DNA from: CAZPQK01 sp964588695
GTDB taxonomy: Bacteria > Krumholzibacteriota > Krumholzibacteriia > WVZY01 > JAKEHA01
Assembly (NCBI GenBank): GCA_964588695.1
Contig: CAZPQK010000022.1
Coordinates: forward strand, 1 to 10,661
Reading direction: 5' to 3'
Length of the DNA: 10,661 nucleotides
Shown in pieces: positions 7,014-10,661 of this stretch. The position numbers were made by a program, and so were the translations under genes. Below the pieces are notes generated by a model. It saw only the letters and a list, made by a program, of their open reading frames with translations. It ran no database searches and was not told the DNA's origin. Every line of letters starts with the position of its first letter. Positions within the stretch are counted from its first letter, which is position 1.

Positions 7014-8582
7014 ATGACTGCCGTCTACGATGACATTATCGTCGGTGCTGGAACTTCCGGTGCGACGCTAGCCGCCCGGCTCAGCGAAGACCTCGACCGC
7101 AGTGTTCTCCTGCTCGAAGCTGGACCGGATTATCTGACACTGGATCAGATCCCGGAGCATGTGAGGAACATGGGTTCACCTGAAGTGAATTCTCGTGCAG
7201 GACATGACTGGGAGCTAGCCGCAATTCCGAATGATGGCCGTGAGATTGTTTACCCGAGAGGGAAGACAGTCGGCGGCTCATCGGCAATCAATGGAGCCAT
7301 TGCTCTGCGTGGTGCCCCGGCTGATTACGAAGAATGGGCGCTGCTCGACAACGATCAATGGGGATGGGGCAGCGTCCTGCCCTGCTTCCAAAAACTCGAA
7401 AATGACCTCGATGTACATGACTCATTTCATGGGACTGACGGACCTCTCCCGATTCAGCGCTTCAAGCAGGATGAGTTTGTGCCGATGGCCCAGGCTCTCC
7501 TTGAGGCGAGCCAGGCTATCGGGTTTGAGATTGCTGATGACTTCAACAACCCAGATTCGACCGGTGCCGGCCCCTGGCCGTTTAATATGAACAACGGAAT
7601 TCGTTTTTCAACAGCCATCGCATATCTTCTGCCAGCTCGAAACCGGCTCAATCTGACGGTGCGTGGTGATTGCCTGGTTGACTGCTTACTGTTTGAGGGA
7701 GACCGGGTTGTCGGCGTTGAGGTCATCTGTGATGGTCTCCGTCAGAAAGTGTACGGGGACAGGGTAACACTCTCCGCTGGGGCGATTATGTCGCCTGCGA
7801 TTCTCCTGAGATCGGGAGTTGGACCCCAATCCCATCTCGAAGAACTGGAGATCAAGCCATTGCTCGATCTACCGGGAGTTGGCGCTAACCTCATTGACCA
7901 CCCCTGGTCAATGATCCGGTATGAGCCGAGTGATCTGATCAATGACATATCAAAGCCGCACGCGCAAACAGGTATACGTTTCACAGCGCCGGGTTCAGAT
8001 GAGTTCAATGACATGCAGATTTATCTGGTGTATGCGTTGCCGGCTATGGACAAGCGGGCGCAGAGTCTGGCATCTGAAGTTGAATACAGCCTGTTCGGAA
8101 CGATCTCCGCGACGTGCCAGCGACCGCGCTCCCGAGGAAGGTTGACGCTCGCCTCTGCCGATCCGGAGCAACAGCCGATCATTGAATTGAACTATTTGGA
8201 TGATCCCGAAGACATGCGACGAATGATTGAAGGCTTACGAATCTGCTGGCAACTACTCAAGACTGAGCAACTGGCTCCGTACATCAGGCGAATCTTGCCG
8301 AATCCAAACTACGACGTTCTCCTGGATGACGAAAAGATGGCATCCGACGAGGCGGTCGCCAACTATGCTCGCAACACAGTTACAACGATCTTCCATCCGG
8401 TCGGCACGGCGCGGATGGGTCCGGATGACGATGAGATGGCGGTCGTTGATCAGTATTGCCGGGTGCGCGGTGTCGAGAACCTGCGGGTCGTCGATGCCTC
8501 GGTGATGCCGACCATCCCCCGCGCCAACACTAACCTGACCTGCATCATGATCGGCGAACGGGTCGCGGACTGGATGCGGTAG
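7014..8582 (+). CDS. GMC-family FAD-dependent oxidoreductase 2
   Basis: A 522-residue paralogue of the preceding gene. GAGTSG (11-16) is the FAD dinucleotide motif, Glu35 in LLLEAGPDY should bind the ADP ribose, YPRGKTVGGSSAINGAIALRG (80-100) is GMC signature 1, and SAGAIMSPAILLRSGVGP is signature 2. The catalytic pair is His461 in HPVGTARMG and Asn505 in RANTNLT. The start at ATG 7014 is well supported by AAGGGA six bases before it and by the shared opening MTA-YDDIIVGAG; the frame could begin at 6954 but has no comparable signal there. Up to the shared tail the two proteins differ at many positions, most strongly in the middle (about 320-400, substrate domain), so they probably act on different alcohols. 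Two 60-base samples of the body counted by hand are 47% and 52% GC against 62% in the tail, which may hint at different histories. Tandem with GMC 1, 161 bp downstream. Confidence 0.94.
   Translation: MTAVYDDIIVGAGTSGATLAARLSEDLDRSVLLLEAGPDYLTLDQIPEHVRNMGSPEVNSRAGHDWELAAIPNDGREIVYPRGKTVGGSSAINGAIALRGAPADYEEWALLDNDQWGWGSVLPCFQKLENDLDVHDSFHGTDGPLPIQRFKQDEFVPMAQALLEASQAIGFEIADDFNNPDSTGAGPWPFNMNNGIRFSTAIAYLLPARNRLNLTVRGDCLVDCLLFEGDRVVGVEVICDGLRQKVYGDRVTLSAGAIMSPAILLRSGVGPQSHLEELEIKPLLDLPGVGANLIDHPWSMIRYEPSDLINDISKPHAQTGIRFTAPGSDEFNDMQIYLVYALPAMDKRAQSLASEVEYSLFGTISATCQRPRSRGRLTLASADPEQQPIIELNYLDDPEDMRRMIEGLRICWQLLKTEQLAPYIRRILPNPNYDVLLDDEKMASDEAVANYARNTVTTIFHPVGTARMGPDDDEMAVVDQYCRVRGVENLRVVDASVMPTIPRANTNLTCIMIGERVADWMR
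8391..8578 (+). repeat. Homogenised 3' segment of GMC 2 (copy 2 of the 188-bp direct repeat)
   Basis: Partner of the segment at 6661-6848, with 187 of 188 bases identical and 1730 bp between corresponding positions. Even third codon positions are conserved, while the sequence immediately upstream has many silent and replacement differences. Confidence 0.95.
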
Positions 8583-8673
8583 GAATCCTTACCCAAAGCC
8601 TTGGTCTCAAGGGCACCTCGCCGAAAACGCGAGGAGAACGGCGTTGCAACCGCACGACCTGTTGTGTTCTTCC

Positions 8674-8720
8674 TCCCCTCTCCCGTTTTGTGGGAGAGGG
8701 GATTGAAGGGTGAGGGGTTC
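8674..8720. repeat. Perfect hairpin with flanking AGGGTGAGGGG tail, REP-like element or bidirectional terminator
   Basis: An 11-bp perfect stem (8674-8684 with 8692-8702; CCCCTCTCCC and GGGAGAGGGG form its core) closes a seven-base loop GTTTTGT. It is followed by GATTGAAGGGTGAGGGG (8701-8717). It lies 91 bp after the GMC 2 stop and 25 bp after the small minus-strand ORF stop, where it could end transcription from both sides, although there is no long T run. CTCTCCC/GGGAGAGGG palindromes followed by GGGTGAGGG occur as dispersed intergenic repeats in many bacterial genomes (general knowledge). A degraded relative is at 4357-4410. Confidence 0.6.
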
Positions 8721-8726
8721 CTCAGA

Positions 8727-8897
8727 CTACCGCACTCTTCCCCACAACCGCCGAACCCACCGGAATGTCATCACCAGCACTGCCTGAAGCAGCATCGCCG
8801 TCGTCGGAGTGGGGCTCTCAAAATCAGCGCCTCGATCCGTCTTCTCGGAAGGCCGTCCCGAATGAGGGGCGATGTGGAGTCGTTCAATACTGCTCAT
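8727..8897 (-). CDS. Small 56-residue ORF overlapping the hydrolase stop (possible decayed gene)
   Basis: ATG at 8897 overlaps the TGA of the alpha/beta hydrolase (8896-8894) in an ATGA arrangement, the classic layout for translational coupling; TAG is at 8729-8727. The product begins MSSIERLHIAPHSGRPSEK and ends in a basic tail (FRWVRRLWGRVR) after a short hydrophobic stretch (AMLLQAVLVMTF, 34-45). I do not recognise it with confidence. The first 16 or so residues faintly recall the start of MOSC-domain proteins (an IxxIHIAPxxGxPM pattern), so it may be the stub of a truncated gene whose rest has been lost next to the hairpin element. It could equally be a chance frame. The expected MOSC continuation is not found in the other two frames on this strand. 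Confidence 0.35.
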   Translation of the reverse strand: MSSIERLHIAPHSGRPSEKTDRGADFESPTPTTAMLLQAVLVMTFRWVRRLWGRVR

Positions 8898-9574
8898 GTT
8901 TCTCCCTGGAATTCCTGCTCGAACACCTCGGATAGCACCGTCTCACTCTGCACAAAGGCGTCGACCTGATCCAGACCGGCCAGTTCGATGTAGTGCCCGG
9001 CAGGAAGGCACGCAGCGACGTTCCGCACCTGGCTGGCAAATGGATCGAGTTGACCGGCGTAGAGCAGCGCCGGGGAAGTGACCTGCTCCAGTCCGTCGAA
9101 GAAATCTTGCTCCCAGACCACCTGACGGTTGATCCCGACGAGCACACGGTTGTCGTTGGCATCCAGCGGGACCGGAAAGTCCGCCATGTACTGCCCGGCC
9201 AGTTGGCCGCCAGCGATGATCGACGCCACACGTTCTGGTTGCAGCTTTGACATCGCCAGTGCAATTCGCGCACCCAGACTGTAACCGACAAACCGGGCAT
9301 TGGCGATGTTCAGGTCGTCGAGCACGGCGATAATATCACCGGTCTGCTTCTCCAGTGAGTGCATTGGCGGCCGGCGCGGTTTATCGCTTTTGCCATGTCC
9401 TCGCAGATCGATCAGCGTCAGTTGAAACGTTTCAGCAAGGGCAGCCGTGTAACCCGTTTGCCGCCAGCTCTCCAGCGACAGAGTAAAAGGGTGCAGCAGC
9501 ACCAGCGGCGGTCCTGCTCCTTCAGTCTCGTAGTAGATCTGAATGTCGTCATCTGGATTCGTGGCATACGGCAT
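8894..9574 (-). CDS. Alpha/beta-hydrolase fold protein lacking the expected catalytic His
   Basis: A 226-residue protein with the alpha/beta-hydrolase layout. LVLLHPFTLSLESW (24-37) is the oxyanion-loop strand, LIDLRGHGKSDKP (54-66) the conserved second strand, GYSLGAR (97-103) the nucleophile elbow with Ser99, and LLYAGQLDPFA (170-180) places the acid Asp177. The third triad member normally sits in a GLDHV-type motif near the C-terminus. Here the motif reads GLDQVDAF, with Gln203 (CAG, bases 8968-8966) in place of His. No other His lies in the usual position; His194 is before the last strand. The protein may therefore be inactive as a hydrolase, use another chemistry, or carry an error or mutation at one base. 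It lies 17 bp after the GrpB-family gene and so is probably in its operon. The ribosome site before ATG 9574 is weak (GACGGG). Substrate unknown. Confidence 0.88.
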   Translation of the reverse strand: MPYATNPDDDIQIYYETEGAGPPLVLLHPFTLSLESWRQTGYTAALAETFQLTLIDLRGHGKSDKPRRPPMHSLEKQTGDIIAVLDDLNIANARFVGYSLGARIALAMSKLQPERVASIIAGGQLAGQYMADFPVPLDANDNRVLVGINRQVVWEQDFFDGLEQVTSPALLYAGQLDPFASQVRNVAACLPAGHYIELAGLDQVDAFVQSETVLSEVFEQEFQGET

Positions 9575-9591
9575 GGTAAGAAACCCGTCGT

Positions 9592-10215
9592 TTACCGGTG
9601 TTGATCCGCTTGCTGCAGGATGCCCTGGATAAATTCCGATTTCTGAGTGGTGTACTCCCGGTTATTTTCAGTAGATTCGCTCAGACTCTGTTTCAGCGTC
9701 TCGTAGTCGTGGAGTGACTGCGGGTTGGATCGCAGGAAATCCCGGAAGAGGATCGGGTCAACCCAGGCCTTACTGTCATATTCAACTATGTGGAGGTTGT
9801 AGTTGTTCGGGTTGCGTTTCATGAAGGTCATCCGAATGACCTCAACCGACTCCAGTTCCTCGAAATGAGGAATATCGCTACCCTCATCTGTGTCATAGGT
9901 CCAGATGCTATCGAGAAAGTAGTTCAAGGGCTGCAGTTTGCTGAAGTAGTGGCTCAGGCTGCCAAGTTCGCTGACGCCGACCAGGATATCAACCCGGTTC
10001 TTTGACGCCAGACCAGGCACTGACGAACTGCCGATGTGCTCGATATCGACAACTTCATCACCGAAAATCTGCAGGAGCGATGTCCGTTCGTGTTCGAACA
10101 GATCCGGCCATTCCGGATTGTACTCAACGATAACGACCTTCTCATTGATCGGCGAAAAGGATGGTGGAGGAGATGAGTTAGATTGCCTTTTTGAATCAGA
10201 TCCCTGGCCGGACAC
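9592..10215 (-). CDS. GrpB-family protein (UPF0157, nucleotidyltransferase-like fold)
   Basis: This 207-residue protein matches the GrpB/UPF0157 family. Landmarks are VVIVEYNPEWPDLFEHERTSL (27-47), VDIEHIGSSSVPGLASKNRVD (56-76) with the GS motif and distal Asp of a nucleotidyltransferase fold, YNLHIVEYDSKAW (139-151), and LFRDFLRSNPQSLHDYETLK (156-175). In most members the third block reads AKPxID; here it is SKNRVD, so the usual Pro is missing. A Ser/Pro-rich 22-residue leader (SGQGSDSKRQSNSSPPPSF) precedes the domain and looks disordered. The start is GTG at 10215, with AGGAGG (10225-10230) nine bases before it; this strong site makes the leader likely to be real. Samples at 9781-9840 and 9841-9900 are 45% and 48% GC, lower than most of the window, which may reflect transfer. 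The family's reaction is unproven; a role in nucleotide or coenzyme metabolism is only a conjecture. Confidence 0.88.
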   Translation of the reverse strand: MSGQGSDSKRQSNSSPPPSFSPINEKVVIVEYNPEWPDLFEHERTSLLQIFGDEVVDIEHIGSSSVPGLASKNRVDILVGVSELGSLSHYFSKLQPLNYFLDSIWTYDTDEGSDIPHFEELESVEVIRMTFMKRNPNNYNLHIVEYDSKAWVDPILFRDFLRSNPQSLHDYETLKQSLSESTENNREYTTQKSEFIQGILQQADQHR

Positions 10216-10464
10216 GCTGAGCGACCTCCTCTTGCGCGATCTTTCGTCGCCTGTGACAGTAGACTAAAGGATATACCGTCGAAACGTTCACAACGGATCA
10301 TACACGCTCGCTAATCGTGAATCTTACATTTGAAGACCTGGCGATCATCGTCAGTGAATGATTACCTATGGAGTCGGAGGTTTCTGCCGGGTTTAAAGAG
10401 CTTGTCCGAGGTGGCGAACGGCTGCTTTCTCCAGCACAGGTTCCAGGAAGGATTTGTCAGCGTT

Positions 10465-10661
10465 ATGTGTGCCAGGTCTGATACAGAAGAGTTGATGGCG
10501 AAGGCGGCGCGCGCGTTGTCGCTGGCCTGGGAAGCTGATGTGACGCTCTATCTTCAGGATCCGATCCGGACCGGGTGGGGTCGGCATAGCCTGCTGCTTT
10601 GCAATGTCGACGGTCCAGTTGGAACGCCGGAAACGGTGGTGGTGAAGGCCGCCGCCGAGCA
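10465..10661 (+). CDS. 5' part of a gene, possibly an aminoglycoside-phosphotransferase-type kinase (runs off the window)
   Basis: An open plus-strand frame starts at ATG 10465 and has no stop before the window end, giving 65 residues. AAGGA (10448-10452) lies 12 bases before it, which is rather far; ATG 10495 is an alternative start. The visible part has GWGRHSLLLCNVDGPVG followed by TPETVVVKAAAE. A small-residue loop, a strand, and then a strand ending in VVVK is the N-lobe pattern of APH/choline-kinase-like enzymes, with the Lys as ATP ligand. The catalytic loop (HxDxxxxN) and DFG-like Asp would lie beyond the window, so the assignment is tentative. The gene is divergent from the GrpB-family gene across 249 bp (10216-10464). 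In that region I found no convincing promoter, repeat or RNA. Confidence 0.45.
   Translation, partial: MCARSDTEELMAKAARALSLAWEADVTLYLQDPIRTGWGRHSLLLCNVDGPVGTPETVVVKAAAE

Noticed and set aside
8601..8969. 122-codon plus-strand frame after GMC 2
   Set aside because: It runs through the hairpin element and into the antisense of the hydrolase, with an unnatural composition and no ribosome site or recognised domain.
10230..10300. Possible minus-strand promoter for the GrpB-family gene
   Set aside because: TATATC on the minus strand resembles a -10 box, but no -35 match lies at 16-18 bp; evidence too weak to list.
10393..10587. 64-codon minus-strand frame near the right edge
   Set aside because: The plus-strand frame over the same bases has a kinase-like N-terminus and runs on out of the window; the minus frame shows nothing recognisable.
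1..10661. Defence island, phage, biosynthetic cluster, CRISPR or toxin-antitoxin system
   Set aside because: No nuclease, transposase, integrase, modular synthase, spacer-repeat array or paired small toxin/antitoxin genes can be read. The genes are mostly metabolic or of unknown function.

Overview
The window is a gene-dense stretch of bacterial chromosome with moderately high GC; 60-base samples counted by hand in several genes give about 62-63% GC. A run of exactly 100 N at 1321-1420 shows it is a draft, probably metagenome-derived, scaffold. The mix of an amidase, SnoaL-like and SRPBCC small-molecule proteins, an LVIVD-repeat protein and paired GMC oxidoreductases, with GTG starts and AGGAGG-type ribosome sites, fits a heterotrophic soil or aquatic bacterium. 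Chloroflexota is my guess, but the sequence does not prove it.

Left part (1-2904): the 3' end of an amidase-signature hydrolase (+) meets three small minus-strand genes. These are two tandem SnoaL-like paralogues, the promoter-distal one broken by the sequencing gap, and an SRPBCC/polyketide-cyclase-like protein. Middle (3071-5217): a 419-residue LVIVD-repeat beta-propeller protein (+) converges on a class I SAM methyltransferase (-), with a degraded palindromic repeat at the junction. Centre right (5281-8582): two GMC-family FAD oxidoreductases in tandem (+). The first is divergent from the methyltransferase across 63 bp. The two differ through most of their length, but their last 188 bp are almost identical, which suggests recent gene conversion.

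Right part (8583-10661): a perfect hairpin of a repeat-like type, then a minus-strand cluster transcribed as GrpB-family protein, alpha/beta hydrolase, 56-codon small ORF, with gaps of 17 bp and then a 4-bp ATGA overlap. The hydrolase carries Gln where its catalytic His is expected. The window ends in the 5' part of a plus-strand gene whose visible N-terminus resembles an aminoglycoside-phosphotransferase-type kinase.

Together the genes look like accessory catabolism or detoxification of small organic compounds: amide hydrolysis, alcohol oxidation, methyl transfer, and hydrolase and cyclase folds. No substrate can be assigned and no single pathway is evident. I saw no defence system, CRISPR array, transposase, phage gene, tRNA or rRNA. 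The strongest anomalies are the homogenised GMC tails, the hydrolase lacking its catalytic His, the gene that can be reconstructed across the N gap, and the repeat that supplies the last codons of the methyltransferase.
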